A DNA stretch of 64,000 bases. Source: Ruthenibacterium sp. Lineage in GTDB: Bacteria; Bacillota; Clostridia; Oscillospirales; Ruminococcaceae. Position 1 is the first letter of the stretch. The number at the start of each line of letters is the position of its first letter. The notes beneath the pieces were generated by a model. That model saw nothing but the letters and a program-made list of their open reading frames with translations, was not told the origin of the DNA and did not search any database. A program made the position numbers and the translations under genes. This document shows, piece after piece, positions 24,976 to 34,290 of this stretch. The stretch is taken from NCBI GenBank assembly GCA_020025235.1, contig JAHHSL010000004.1:1-64000 (forward strand), written 5' to 3'.

Positions 24976-26340
24976 ATGACACCATGTGAAACGAAAAGTG
25001 CACCGATATTTACAGGAAAGGCGCTGTTCGGGCTGATCCTTCCGCTTGTGCTGGAACAGCTGCTTGCCACTACGATCGGCATGGCGGATACCATGATGGT
25101 TTCGCAGGCGGGCGAAGCGGCGGTTTCCGGCATTGCGCTTGTGACGTCGATCGAAATTCTGCTGATCCAGGCATTCGTGGCGCTCAGCGCCGGCGGGGCG
25201 GTCGTGGCAAGCCAGTATATCGGCCGCGGCGACAGGGTCAACGCCTGCCGCACGGCAAAGCAGCTGGTTTATTCCACGCTTTTCATATCGCTGGTGCTCA
25301 TGGCGCTGGTGCTGTGCTTCAACCGTCTCATTCTGCATCTTGTGTACGGCCGTGTGGAAGAGGACGTTATGCGCTCGGCAGAGATCTACTTTTACTTTTG
25401 CGCCCTTTCCTATCCGGCACTAGCTATGTATAATACCGGCGCGGCGCTGTTCCGCAGCATGGGCAACAGCCGTGTTTCGCTCATGGCCTCTGCGGTGATG
25501 AACTGTGTGAATATTGCCGGCAATGCCGTTTTGATCTACGGCGCAAGGCTCGGCGTGACGGGCGCGGCGATTTCCACACTGGCGGCACGCTGGCTGGCCG
25601 CCTGCATCCTGATGTGGCTGCTGATCCGCGGGCGCTCGAACCCGGTGTATTTCGACAGACCCCTGCATTTTGAATGGAACGGTTCCATTCTTCGCAGCGT
25701 GCTGCGCATCGGCGTACCCGGCGGCATCGAAAACAGCATCTGCCAGCTGGGCAAGCTGCTGGTGGCAGGGCTGATCACTTCGTTCGGCACATCGGCCATT
25801 GCAGCGGACGTCATCAGCAACAATCTGGCGTCGATCGGCAATATCATGGGCAACTCGATCGGCATCGCACTGGTGACGGTGATCGGTCAGTGCGTCGGCG
25901 CGGGAGATTATACCGCAGCGCGCAGCTACACAAAAAAGCTGATGATCGTGGCGTACGTCTGCATGGGCACGATGTCGCTGATCGTGTTCCTGCTGGCGCC
26001 GTATCTGGTGCAGTTTTATTCCATGCCGCAGGAAACGACGCAGCTTGCCCTGCGCGTGCTGCGCGTGAACTGCGTGTCGTGCGCAATCGCATGGCCGTGC
26101 GCGTTTACCTTGCCCAATGCGCTGCGTGCGGCGGGGGACGCAAAGTACACGATGACCGTCAGCATGGCGGCGATGTGGCTCGTGCGCATCGGGTGCGCAT
26201 ATCTGCTGGCTTCGTATTTCGGTCTGGGGCTTCTGGGCGTCTGGCTTGCGATGCATCTGGACTGGGTGGTGCGCACGGTGTTCTTTGTTTCGCGTGCGCG
26301 CGGCAGCAAATGGGAAAAGATAAAAGTTCTGGATAGCTGA
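24976..26340 (+). CDS. MATE-family multidrug efflux transporter (first copy)
   Basis: A 454-residue, 12-helix membrane protein of the MATE/NorM-DinF superfamily. It begins with a short polar segment, then FGLILPLVLEQLLATTIGMADTMMV, the MATE start, and contains two half-repeats (the second around LRSVLRIGVPGGIENSI). It exports cationic drugs or metabolites with Na+ or H+. RBS GAGGTGA is about 9 bases before the ATG. It stands alone between two terminators. Confidence 0.9.
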   Translation: MTPCETKSAPIFTGKALFGLILPLVLEQLLATTIGMADTMMVSQAGEAAVSGIALVTSIEILLIQAFVALSAGGAVVASQYIGRGDRVNACRTAKQLVYSTLFISLVLMALVLCFNRLILHLVYGRVEEDVMRSAEIYFYFCALSYPALAMYNTGAALFRSMGNSRVSLMASAVMNCVNIAGNAVLIYGARLGVTGAAISTLAARWLAACILMWLLIRGRSNPVYFDRPLHFEWNGSILRSVLRIGVPGGIENSICQLGKLLVAGLITSFGTSAIAADVISNNLASIGNIMGNSIGIALVTVIGQCVGAGDYTAARSYTKKLMIVAYVCMGTMSLIVFLLAPYLVQFYSMPQETTQLALRVLRVNCVSCAIAWPCAFTLPNALRAAGDAKYTMTVSMAAMWLVRIGCAYLLASYFGLGLLGVWLAMHLDWVVRTVFFVSRARGSKWEKIKVLDS

Positions 26341-26351
26341 ACAGAAAATAA

Positions 26352-26395
26352 ACCCGCGCCGGATTCCGAAAAGAAATCCGGCGCGGGTCTTTTTT
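26352..26395. terminator. Bidirectional terminator
   Basis: ACCCGCGCCGGATT and AATCCGGCGCGGGT, then a long T run. It ends the MATE gene and, on the other strand, the metG-tatD genes. Confidence 0.85.
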
Positions 26396-26475
26396 TGCAA
26401 AAAAGCAGAGCGTGCAGCGTTCTGCAAAATGAGAGCGCGGCGCCCTTCGGTGCGGCGCATCAGGGGCAGGGAAAT

Positions 26476-27261
26476 TCACACGCCGAACAAGGCGCGGGCG
26501 TTTGCGTTCGTTACGCGCAGAACCTCTTCGACGGGGACGTTCTTGATCTCGGCAAGCTTCTGCGCAGTGTGGCAGATCATGGCGGAATTACATTCGCGCC
26601 CGCGCAGCGGTTCCGGCGCCATGTACGGGCAATCGGTTTCCAGCACGATGTTTTCAAGGCTCAGTGCGGCGGCGGCCTCGACGGCACGGCGCGCGTTTTT
26701 GAACGTGAGCGCCCCGCCGAAGCCGATGAACATGCCCTGACGCGCGATCCACAGCGCATCGTCGGCACTGCCGGAATAGGCGTGCACGATGCCTTTCGGG
26801 CGGTATTCCCGCAGCAGGGCATAGGTTTCGCCGTGCGCTTCGCGGTCGTGGATCAAAATCGGCAGATCATGCTCCCGCGCGAGGGCGAGCTGTGCGCGGA
26901 ACAGCTCCAGCTGTTCCTGTTCGGGGATCGGCCAGTGGTGATCCAGCCCGCACTCGCCGACGGCGACCACGCGCTCATCTTCGAAAAGCGGTTCGATCTC
27001 GGCAAGCTCCCGCCGCCAGTCGCCGTGAAACTGCGTGACGGTGGACGCTTCTTCGTCGATGATGCTTTCCGGGTGGATGCCCGCCGCGGCATAGATCCAC
27101 GGGCGGGAATGACTCAGCTGTACGGCATTGCGGCTTGTGGCAAGGTCGACGCCGCATTCCACCACGCCGCCAACGCCCTGTCCGGGCAGGCTGTCCAGCA
27201 AGGCTTCGCGGTGATCGTCAAAGCGGCTGCTCAGATAATGAGCATGAGTATCAAAAATCAT
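26476..27261 (-). CDS. tatD: TatD-family metal-dependent DNase
   Basis: A 261-residue TIM-barrel metal hydrolase. The metal ligands and motifs of the family are FDTHAHYL at the N-terminus, GECGLDHHW, PILIHDREA, VHAYSGSAD and LETDCPYM, in order. TatD enzymes are 3'-5' exonucleases/DNases in repair and DNA turnover. I start at ATG 27261 (MIFDTHAHY), preceded by AAAGGAC; the longer frame lacks this. It follows metG on the same strand, a common arrangement in Firmicutes. Confidence 0.92.
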   Translation of the reverse strand: MIFDTHAHYLSSRFDDHREALLDSLPGQGVGGVVECGVDLATSRNAVQLSHSRPWIYAAAGIHPESIIDEEASTVTQFHGDWRRELAEIEPLFEDERVVAVGECGLDHHWPIPEQEQLELFRAQLALAREHDLPILIHDREAHGETYALLREYRPKGIVHAYSGSADDALWIARQGMFIGFGGALTFKNARRAVEAAAALSLENIVLETDCPYMAPEPLRGRECNSAMICHTAQKLAEIKNVPVEEVLRVTNANARALFGV

Positions 27262-27390
27262 AAAAAGTCCTTTCGGCTGCGGCGCACGCAAACCCGTGCC
27301 GCCCGCAGAAAAAAAGGCGGTGCCTGTGCGTACAGGACACACAAACACCGCCTGTGCTGTGAAAATCGGATGAAATGTCCGGACGGGAAA

Positions 27391-29376
27391 TCAGTGGATG
27401 CGCATGCCCGCCGGCACGTCATCGGGGAAGAACATCACGCTGGCTGCGCCGTCTGCGGTATCGGCAGCCATGATCATGCCCTCCGAAGTATACTTGCCTT
27501 TCATCATGGGACGCGGGGCAAGGTTTGCGACGATGCCGACCTTTTTGCCCAGCAGATCCTCGGGGGCATACCATTTTGCAATGCCGGAAAGGATCGTGCG
27601 CTCGCGTTCGCCGTCGAACACGGAAAGATGCAGCAGCTTTTTGCTTTCCTTCATCGTTTCGCACTTCGTCACTTCGCCCACCAGCATTTCCACGCGGCAG
27701 AAGGTTTCAAAATCCACCTCCGGCTCGTGCTCGATCGGCGCTGCGGGTGCAGCGGGCTTTTTGGCAGGTGCCGCCGGCTTTGCAGCTTCGGCTGCTTTCT
27801 TTGCGGCATCCTGCATGGCGGAAAGCTCTGCCAGCTCTTTTTCGGCGTCGATGCGCGGGAACAGTGCTTCGCCCTTGTGTACGGTGAAGCCTTCGGGCAT
27901 GCCGCCGAAATGACCCAGCGTTTCAAACTTCATGGATGCTTCGTCCAGACCCAGCTGCTGTGCCATTTTCGGCGTGGTGCCGGGCAGGAACGGCGTCAGC
28001 AGGACGGCGGCGGTGCGCAGCACCTCGCACAGGTTGTAAAGCACGCAGGCAAGGCGCGGCAGGTTTGCTTCGTCCTTTGCCAGCACCCACGGTGCGGTTT
28101 CGTCAATGTACTTGTTTGCGCGCTGGATCAGCTTGAAGATCTCGGCAAGAGCGTTGGGTGCAAGCAGATGATCCATGCAGTCCGTCACCTTTGCGGGCAG
28201 CGCTTCGGTCATGGCAATCAGCTCGTCATCCAGCGGGTCGGAGCGGCGCTCTGCGGGCAGCGTGCCGCCGAAGTATTTTTCGATCATCGCAACGCTGCGG
28301 GAAAGCAGGTTGCCAAGGTCGTTTGCAAGGTCGGAGTTGATGCGGCTGATGAGCGCTTCGTTCGAGAAGTTGCCGTCGTTGCCGAACGGGATCTCGCGCA
28401 GCAGGAAATAGCGCACGGCGTCCACGCCGTAGCGGCTGCACAGCACAACGGGGTCAATGACGTTGCCCTTGGATTTGCTCATTTTGCCGCCGTCCAAAAG
28501 CACCCAGCCGTGGCCGAATACGCGCTGCGGCAGCGGCAGATCCAGAGCCATGAGCATGGCAGGCCACAGAATGGTGTGGAAGCGCAGGATCTCCTTGCCC
28601 ACGATGTGCAGGTTTGCGGGCCAGTAATGGTCGTAATCCGAATACTTTTCGTTGCCGTAGCCCAGAGCGGAAATATAGTTGGAAAGTGCATCGACCCAGA
28701 CGTACATCGTGTGCTTGGGGTCGAACGGGACCGGGATGCCCCACGAAACCGAGGTGCGGGATACGCAGGTATCCTGCAGACCCTGATTGATGAAGGCGAT
28801 CATCTCGTTCTTGCGGGTTTCGGGCTGGATGAAATCGGGGTGTTCTTCATACAGCTTCAAAAGACGGTCTGCGTATTTGCCGGTGCGGAAGAAATAGGCT
28901 TCCTCCTCGGCTTCGTACACGTCGCCGCCGCAGTCCGGGCACTTGCCGTCCACCAGCTGGCTGTCCGTCCAGAAGCTTTCGCACGGCTTGCAGTAATGGC
29001 CCTTGTACACGCCCTTGTAGATATCGCCCTGCTCGTACAGCTTGGTGAAGATCTTCTGGCAGGTTTCCATGTGATAATCGTCCGTCGTGCGGATAAAGCG
29101 GTCGTTGGAAATGTTCATCAGCTTCCAAAGATCCTTGATGCCGGAAACGATGTCATCCACATACTGCTGCGGCGTCACGCCCTTTGCAGCGGCCTTATCC
29201 TGGATTTTCTGCCCGTGCTCGTCGGTGCCCGTCAGGTACAGCACGTCATAGCCCTGCATGCGCTTATAGCGTGCAATGGCGTCGCAGATCACGGTGGTGT
29301 AGCTGTGGCCGATGTGCAGCTTATCGCTGGGATAATAGATCGGCGTGGTGATATAAAATTTCTTTTTCTCTTCCAT
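27391..29376 (-). CDS. metG: Methionyl-tRNA synthetase
   Basis: A 661-residue class I synthetase. The HIGH-type motif is LHIGHSYTT near the N-terminus, the KMSKS motif is KMSKSKGN near residue 295, and a single zinc knuckle (CKPCESF, then CPDCGGD, around 127-148) marks the Bacillus/Thermus type. After an Ala/Pro/Lys-rich linker (about 535-560) there is a C-terminal EMAPII-like tRNA-binding domain (FCRVEMLVGEVTKCE to the end). It is followed by tatD. Confidence 0.96.
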   Translation of the reverse strand: MEEKKKFYITTPIYYPSDKLHIGHSYTTVICDAIARYKRMQGYDVLYLTGTDEHGQKIQDKAAAKGVTPQQYVDDIVSGIKDLWKLMNISNDRFIRTTDDYHMETCQKIFTKLYEQGDIYKGVYKGHYCKPCESFWTDSQLVDGKCPDCGGDVYEAEEEAYFFRTGKYADRLLKLYEEHPDFIQPETRKNEMIAFINQGLQDTCVSRTSVSWGIPVPFDPKHTMYVWVDALSNYISALGYGNEKYSDYDHYWPANLHIVGKEILRFHTILWPAMLMALDLPLPQRVFGHGWVLLDGGKMSKSKGNVIDPVVLCSRYGVDAVRYFLLREIPFGNDGNFSNEALISRINSDLANDLGNLLSRSVAMIEKYFGGTLPAERRSDPLDDELIAMTEALPAKVTDCMDHLLAPNALAEIFKLIQRANKYIDETAPWVLAKDEANLPRLACVLYNLCEVLRTAAVLLTPFLPGTTPKMAQQLGLDEASMKFETLGHFGGMPEGFTVHKGEALFPRIDAEKELAELSAMQDAAKKAAEAAKPAAPAKKPAAPAAPIEHEPEVDFETFCRVEMLVGEVTKCETMKESKKLLHLSVFDGERERTILSGIAKWYAPEDLLGKKVGIVANLAPRPMMKGKYTSEGMIMAADTADGAASVMFFPDDVPAGMRIH

Positions 29377-29457
29377 GGGTCTCAGATTCCTTTCGGGACG
29401 CGCGAATGAAACGCGCCCTCAATTTATTTTGCGGACCGCACCTGCAGTCGAAACAAC

Positions 29458-31299
29458 TTATTTTTCATCAATGAAAAAGCGCTTGTACCATACAAGGAAC
29501 GTGAACACCGTCCAGATCTTGCGCTGGTTTGCGGCGCGCCCTTCGTAGTGATCGTCCAGCAGCTTCATCAAAGCGGCGGTGTCAAAGAACACGGCGGCGT
29601 AATCGCTGGTGAAATGCTCCTTGACGATGTTGTAGTATTTTTCTTCACGCAGCCAATAGCGGATGGGAACGGGGAAGCCCTTCTTCGGGCGGTTGGCCCA
29701 TTCGTCCGGCAGGCATTTGTTTGCGGCGTGGCGCATGACAGCCTTTGTCTCGCCGCCGCGGATGCGGTAATCCACGGGCACGGTTTCGGCAAATTCCATG
29801 ACCTTTTTATCCAGCAGCGGCACGCGCAATTCCAGGCTGTGCGCCATGCACATCTTGTCGGCCTTGAGCAGGATGTCGCCCGGCAGCCACATGTTCATAT
29901 CAAGATACTGCTTTTTCGTCACTTCGTCCTCATCCGGCACGCGGCTGTAAAAACGCAGGGCAAGATCGTGCGCCGAAGTGCCGCGGCGGTATGCGGGCTG
30001 CAGGATGCTTTCGGCTTCGCTGTCCGGGAACACAAGCGCCTGCCCGAAGAAATAGTCCTCGGGGCGTTCGGAGCATTTGAGCAGGAAGTTTTTGCCTTTG
30101 AAGTACGGCAGCTTTTTCGCGGCGGATGCGGCGGCGCGGCGCAAACCGAGCGGCAGCTTTTTGAATTTCGCCATGGGGGGCGTATCCGCGTACCATTCGT
30201 ACCCGGCAAAGATCTCATCCGCACCCTCGCCCGAAAGCACGACCGTCACATCCTCGGCCGCAAGCTGGGCAAGGAAGTACAGCGGGACGCTTGAAGGGTT
30301 CGACTGCGGCTCATCCATATGGTACTGGATGTCGGAGAAGGCATCAAAACATTCGTCCGCCGTGATAAGCTTGCGGTGGTTTTCGATGCCGAGCTTTTCG
30401 GAAAGTTCGGCGGCGTAATTCGTTTCGTTGAATTTGTGGTAATCAAAGCCGACGCTGAATGTTTTGTCCGGCATCAGCACGGCGGCGATATAGCTGGAAT
30501 CGACGCCGCCGGAAAGGAACGAACCGACCTTTACGTCTGCGATGCGGTGTGCGGCGACGGATTCGTGGATCACCTCGTCCAGTTCGTCGGCACACTGTTC
30601 AAACGGGCGCTCCTGCGGCTCGAATCTGCACTCCCAGTAGCGCTCAATGGAAAGACAGCCGTTTTCATAGGTGAAATAATGGCCCGCGGGCAGCTTGTAA
30701 ACGCCCTTGAAGAAGGTTTCGTCCGTGGCGGAATACTGCAGCGTCAGATACGGGCGCAGCGCGTTTTCGTTGACGGCCTTTTCAAAGCGCGGATGCTCAA
30801 GGAACGCCTTGATCTCGCTGCCGAAGATCAGCCCCGAACCGTCGGGAATGGGGTAGTAGTAGAACGGCTTGATGCCGAAGATATCGCGCGCGCCGAACAT
30901 GCGCTTTGCCTTTGCGTCCCAGATGACGAACGCGTACATGCCGCGCAGCTTTTTCACGATTTCGGTGCCGTATTCCTCATAGCCGTGCACCAGCACTTCG
31001 GTGTCCGCGCCGCAGTGGAAATGATGTCCCTTTGCTTCCAGCTCGCTGCGCAGCTCGCGGAAGTTGTAGATCTCGCCGTTGAACACGACGACGACGCTTT
31101 CGTCCTCGTTCGCCATGGGCTGTGCGCCCGCTTCGGAAAGATCCAAAATCGAAAGACGGCGGAAGCCCAGCGCGATGCCGTCATCCGTAAAGGTGCCGCC
31201 CATATCCGGGCCGCGGTGTATGATGCGGTTCATCATACGTTCGAGAACGCTTTTCTTGTCGTCCCCGGGGTTGTCGGAAAAACCGATAAATCCACACAT
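29458..31299 (-). CDS. asnB: Glutamine-dependent asparagine synthase family protein
   Basis: A 613-residue AsnB-type amidotransferase. Cys2 (MCGFIGF) is the glutaminase nucleophile. The synthetase domain has the PP-loop LSGGVDSSY at about 250-258. Members make asparagine from aspartate or amidate cell-wall carboxylates: Bacillus subtilis AsnB amidates mDAP and Lactococcus AsnH amidates the D-Asp cross-bridge. Its neighbours, an aspartate racemase and an Asl-like ATP-grasp ligase, point to the D-Asp role here (inference). RBS TGGAGG is about 11 bases before the ATG, and the racemase stop is 26 bases upstream, so the three genes form one operon. Confidence 0.9.
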   Translation of the reverse strand: MCGFIGFSDNPGDDKKSVLERMMNRIIHRGPDMGGTFTDDGIALGFRRLSILDLSEAGAQPMANEDESVVVVFNGEIYNFRELRSELEAKGHHFHCGADTEVLVHGYEEYGTEIVKKLRGMYAFVIWDAKAKRMFGARDIFGIKPFYYYPIPDGSGLIFGSEIKAFLEHPRFEKAVNENALRPYLTLQYSATDETFFKGVYKLPAGHYFTYENGCLSIERYWECRFEPQERPFEQCADELDEVIHESVAAHRIADVKVGSFLSGGVDSSYIAAVLMPDKTFSVGFDYHKFNETNYAAELSEKLGIENHRKLITADECFDAFSDIQYHMDEPQSNPSSVPLYFLAQLAAEDVTVVLSGEGADEIFAGYEWYADTPPMAKFKKLPLGLRRAAASAAKKLPYFKGKNFLLKCSERPEDYFFGQALVFPDSEAESILQPAYRRGTSAHDLALRFYSRVPDEDEVTKKQYLDMNMWLPGDILLKADKMCMAHSLELRVPLLDKKVMEFAETVPVDYRIRGGETKAVMRHAANKCLPDEWANRPKKGFPVPIRYWLREEKYYNIVKEHFTSDYAAVFFDTAALMKLLDDHYEGRAANQRKIWTVFTFLVWYKRFFIDEK

Positions 31300-31325
31300 A
31301 TCGTGTTGCCTCCAGTCAGGTGGGG

Positions 31326-32048
31326 TTAAATTTCGTCGAAGCCGATCGGCGTCTTGCCGAACGTCAGGATCGCCTGACGCGCAAGCACCTCCATGGAATC
31401 GAGGAAGAAGGGATCCAGATGCTCGTCGCGCTTGATGAGCGAAAGCTCCGTGCAGCCAAGCACGGCGCGGTCGCAGCCCTGGCGGGTAAGGGATTCCACC
31501 GCGCGGCCGAAGGCCTGCATATCGGCGCGGCGTCCCTGCTTGATGTCGTCATAGATAATGCGCATCACGGCGTCCTGCTGCTGTGCGTCGGGAACGGCAA
31601 ATTCCAGTTCGTGCTTTTCGCACATGCGCTGGTAGGTGCGCGTGTTCACCGTGCCGGACGTTGCAAGGATGCCCAGCTTTGTGCAGCCGCCGGCCTTGGC
31701 GGCAAGCACGGTTTCCTCCACCATATTCAGAATGGGAATGGAGATCGTCGTGCTTAAACGGTCGTAAAAATAATGCGCCGTGTTGCAGGGAATGGCGATG
31801 ACGTCCGCGCCGAACGTCACAAGCCGTGCGGCGTCTGCCGCCATGATGTCGAACGGGTTTTCGCTGCTTTTGCCGAGGATGAAGCTTGTGCGGTCCGGCG
31901 TGGTGGCGCGGCTGTTGATGATGACGTCGATGTGATCCTGATCGCAGGCGGCTTTTGTGTGCTGTGTGAGCATTTCATAAAAATAGACGGTTGCCATGGG
32001 GCCAAGGCCGCCCAGAATACCCAGAACACGAGGGGTTTGCTGTTCCAT
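31326..32048 (-). CDS. Aspartate/glutamate racemase
   Basis: A 240-residue cofactor-independent racemase of the Asp/Glu family. The two catalytic cysteines are in IPCNTAHYFYD (about residue 85) and VLGCTELSLI (about 197), and the N-terminus is LGILGGLGPMATVYFYE. Next to a D-aspartate-ligase-like ATP-grasp gene, aspartate racemase activity (supplying D-Asp) is most likely; glutamate racemase is the alternative. The genes are separated by 44 bases. Confidence 0.88.
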   Translation of the reverse strand: MEQQTPRVLGILGGLGPMATVYFYEMLTQHTKAACDQDHIDVIINSRATTPDRTSFILGKSSENPFDIMAADAARLVTFGADVIAIPCNTAHYFYDRLSTTISIPILNMVEETVLAAKAGGCTKLGILATSGTVNTRTYQRMCEKHELEFAVPDAQQQDAVMRIIYDDIKQGRRADMQAFGRAVESLTRQGCDRAVLGCTELSLIKRDEHLDPFFLDSMEVLARQAILTFGKTPIGFDEI

Positions 32049-32092
32049 AGATAACCTTTCCTTCCCGCACGGGGAAAACGGTGCGCATGCTT

Positions 32093-33322
32093 TTATTTGC
32101 AGTAGGTTTTGAACTTTTTGAAATAGCGCTGCATGTGCACAAGATAGTAGCCAAGACGCTTGGGGCTGCCGTTCAGATCAGGCCGGTAGCCGAGCGTGGT
32201 GGTCTCCAGCCCTTCGCGCGAAAGGCGCTTTGCCTTTTCGATGAAGGCGGGGTCCTTCACATACCGGTATACAACGCCGCGCGGCACGCTGTGCCAGAAC
32301 GTTTCCTTCCGGTTCATCACACATTCGCCCAGATCGTGCCCGAGCACGCGGTCCTCCACGACATAGCGCGCGATATTGTACCCCGCGCCCGTGACATAAT
32401 AGTTGCTGCGCCCCTGACGCAGGTTGATTTCAAACACGCGGTAGCTGCCGTCGCGGCTGTCGTACTTGATATCAAAGTTTGCGTAGCCGGTGTAGCCGAT
32501 ATCCTCAAGGAACGCTTTCAGTTTTGTCATAAGCGGCTCGTTGTATTCCGTGATGATCGCGGCGTGGTTGCCCAGCGCCTTCGGGGTGTGCTCTTCCAGC
32601 CCCACATGCCCAAGGCACATCATCTTCACCTTTGCGTTTTTGTCGCAGTAGGCCGTCAGGACGTGCATGAAGCAGTCGGCGCCCGGGATCATGTCCTGCA
32701 AAATAACGATATCCGGATAGCCCGCGCCGTAAATTTCGCCGAGGATCGCCGAAGCGCGTTCGGGCGTATCGGCGGTGTAGACCTTTTTCATGCCGTCAAA
32801 CGGGTATTTCCAGTACAGGATGCTGCTGGAAGGCTTGACGATGATCGGATACGAAAAGCCCAGCACGCTTTCGCTGAGTTCTTCCGGCTTCATCGGCCCC
32901 TTTGCACAGAAGGTCTTGGGATAGGGGATCTCATATTTTTCGCACAAGTCGTAAAAATCGGCCTTGTTCACAAGGCGGTCGCGCAGTTCGGGCGTGATAT
33001 ACGGGGCGATGCAGTTTTTCGGCAGCGCGGTGCGCACATCCATTAAAAGGCTTGCATAATCATCGGTGCAGCCCATGACGATGCAGGTCTTTTCCGCATG
33101 GGCGTCTGCAAATTCCGTCACAACGCGGGTGAGCGTTTCGGCATTGTCGATATCAGGCACGGCGGTGAAGCTGACGATGCGGGAATACATCGTTTCGCCC
33201 ATGGCCCAGCGCCCGAACGCATACGAATGTACGCCGTACGCTTCGTGGAAGGCGCGTGCGAGCGAATAGCAGTTCATGTCCGCGCCGATCAGCACGGGCA
33301 GGATCGTTTCAGAAACAGACAT
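32093..33322 (-). CDS. ATP-grasp ligase, probable D-aspartate ligase (Asl-like)
   Basis: A 409-residue carboxylate-amine ligase. The N-terminus (ILPVLIGADMNCYSLARAFH, then EAYGVHSY) resembles what I recall of the Enterococcus faecium D-aspartate ligase Aslfm. The ATP-grasp signature is FEINLRQGRSNYYVTGAG near residue 300, with YPIIVKPSSS as the ATP-binding strand. Such enzymes add D-Asp to the side chain of UDP-MurNAc-pentapeptide. I start at ATG 33322 (MSVSETILP), behind AAAAGGAGA. It is the first gene of the operon. The exact substrate is inferred from context. Confidence 0.75.
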   Translation of the reverse strand: MSVSETILPVLIGADMNCYSLARAFHEAYGVHSYAFGRWAMGETMYSRIVSFTAVPDIDNAETLTRVVTEFADAHAEKTCIVMGCTDDYASLLMDVRTALPKNCIAPYITPELRDRLVNKADFYDLCEKYEIPYPKTFCAKGPMKPEELSESVLGFSYPIIVKPSSSILYWKYPFDGMKKVYTADTPERASAILGEIYGAGYPDIVILQDMIPGADCFMHVLTAYCDKNAKVKMMCLGHVGLEEHTPKALGNHAAIITEYNEPLMTKLKAFLEDIGYTGYANFDIKYDSRDGSYRVFEINLRQGRSNYYVTGAGYNIARYVVEDRVLGHDLGECVMNRKETFWHSVPRGVVYRYVKDPAFIEKAKRLSREGLETTTLGYRPDLNGSPKRLGYYLVHMQRYFKKFKTYCK

Positions 33323-33405
33323 CAAAAGTCTCCTTTTCCGGCGCCGGATCTCTGTGCGGCGCACGTTTAAAAAATGCCCGGATACGGGCAGATATATACT
33401 ACTTT

Positions 33406-33433
33406 ATTATAAGCACAAACAGGCGCTTGTCAA
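33406..33433 (-). promoter_or_regulatory. Promoter of the D-Asp cassette operon
   Basis: On the minus strand, TTGACA (33433-33428), a 16-base spacer and TATAAT (33411-33406), both perfect consensus. Confidence 0.8.
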
Positions 33434-33503
33434 GGCGAAGGGGCGCAGCGTGCCGGGGCTGCGGAAAAACAGTCGCCCGCCCGCTGTGCTTTTCGGGTTT
33501 CAT

Positions 33504-33532
33504 TTGCATTTTAGGCGGAAATGCGGTAAAAT
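33504..33532 (+). promoter_or_regulatory. Promoter of rpe and the Rnf-like trio
   Basis: TTGCAT (33504-33509), a 17-base spacer and TAAAAT (33527-33532). Confidence 0.55.
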
Positions 33533-33599
33533 ATGAATAACTGTTTTTACATTTCGGCAAAAGCCCGAAATGCGTATTTGATTATGAGGTGTCCTGTTT

Positions 33600-34253
33600 A
33601 TGATAAAGATTTCTCCTTCCATTCTTGCAGCGGATTTTGCCGAACTTGGCAAAAGCTGTGAAAATGTGATGAAAGCCGGCGCAGATATGCTGCACATCGA
33701 CGTTATGGACGGCGTTTTTGTGCCGAACATCAGCCTTGGCGTGCCGGTGCTGCAATCGCTTGCAAAGCGGGTGGATGCATTTTACGATGTGCATCTGATG
33801 ATCCACGACCCGCTCAAATATGTAAAGCCGTTCTGCGATGCGGGCGCGGATCTCATCACGTTCCACATCGAAGCGGACAGCCCCGTGCGCGAAACGATCG
33901 AAGCGATCCGGGCGCAGGGCTGCAAGGCGGCGCTGAGCATCAAGCCCGCAACGCCGGCCGAAGCGGTGTTCCCGTATCTGGAGCTTTTGGACATGGTGCT
34001 TGTGATGAGCGTGGAGCCGGGCTTCGGCGGGCAGAAGTTCATGCCCGCAGCCGTGGAAAAAATCGCGCTGATCCGTGCCGAGGCGCTTCGCCGCGGGCTG
34101 GAGCTTGATATCGAAGTGGACGGCGGCATCGGCACGGAAACCGCCCCCGCGTGCGCAAAGGCGGGCGCAAACGTGCTGGTGGCGGGCTCTGCCGTGTTCG
34201 GCGCAAAGGACCCCGCACAGGCGATCGCGCAGATCCGCAAAGCGTGCGAATGA
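33600..34253 (+). CDS. rpe: Ribulose-phosphate 3-epimerase
   Basis: A 217-residue TIM-barrel enzyme interconverting ribulose-5-phosphate and xylulose-5-phosphate in the pentose phosphate pathway. Metal/active-site motifs are KISPSILAADFAEL, LHIDVMDGVFVPN, VMSVEPGFGGQKF and DGGIG. RBS GAGGTG is about 9 bases before the ATG. It lies 37 bases before the Rnf-like D gene and is probably co-transcribed with it, an unusual pairing. Confidence 0.95.
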   Translation: MIKISPSILAADFAELGKSCENVMKAGADMLHIDVMDGVFVPNISLGVPVLQSLAKRVDAFYDVHLMIHDPLKYVKPFCDAGADLITFHIEADSPVRETIEAIRAQGCKAALSIKPATPAEAVFPYLELLDMVLVMSVEPGFGGQKFMPAAVEKIALIRAEALRRGLELDIEVDGGIGTETAPACAKAGANVLVAGSAVFGAKDPAQAIAQIRKACE

Positions 34254-34290
34254 TCTTATCAAATGACCCGGATGAAAAGAGGCGAACCGT

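Noticed and set aside
26395..29409. A plus-strand open frame of about 1000 codons across tatD and metG.
   Set aside because: Both minus-strand genes carry complete catalytic motifs. The plus-strand frame is Phe/His/Val-rich without domain structure and has no RBS.
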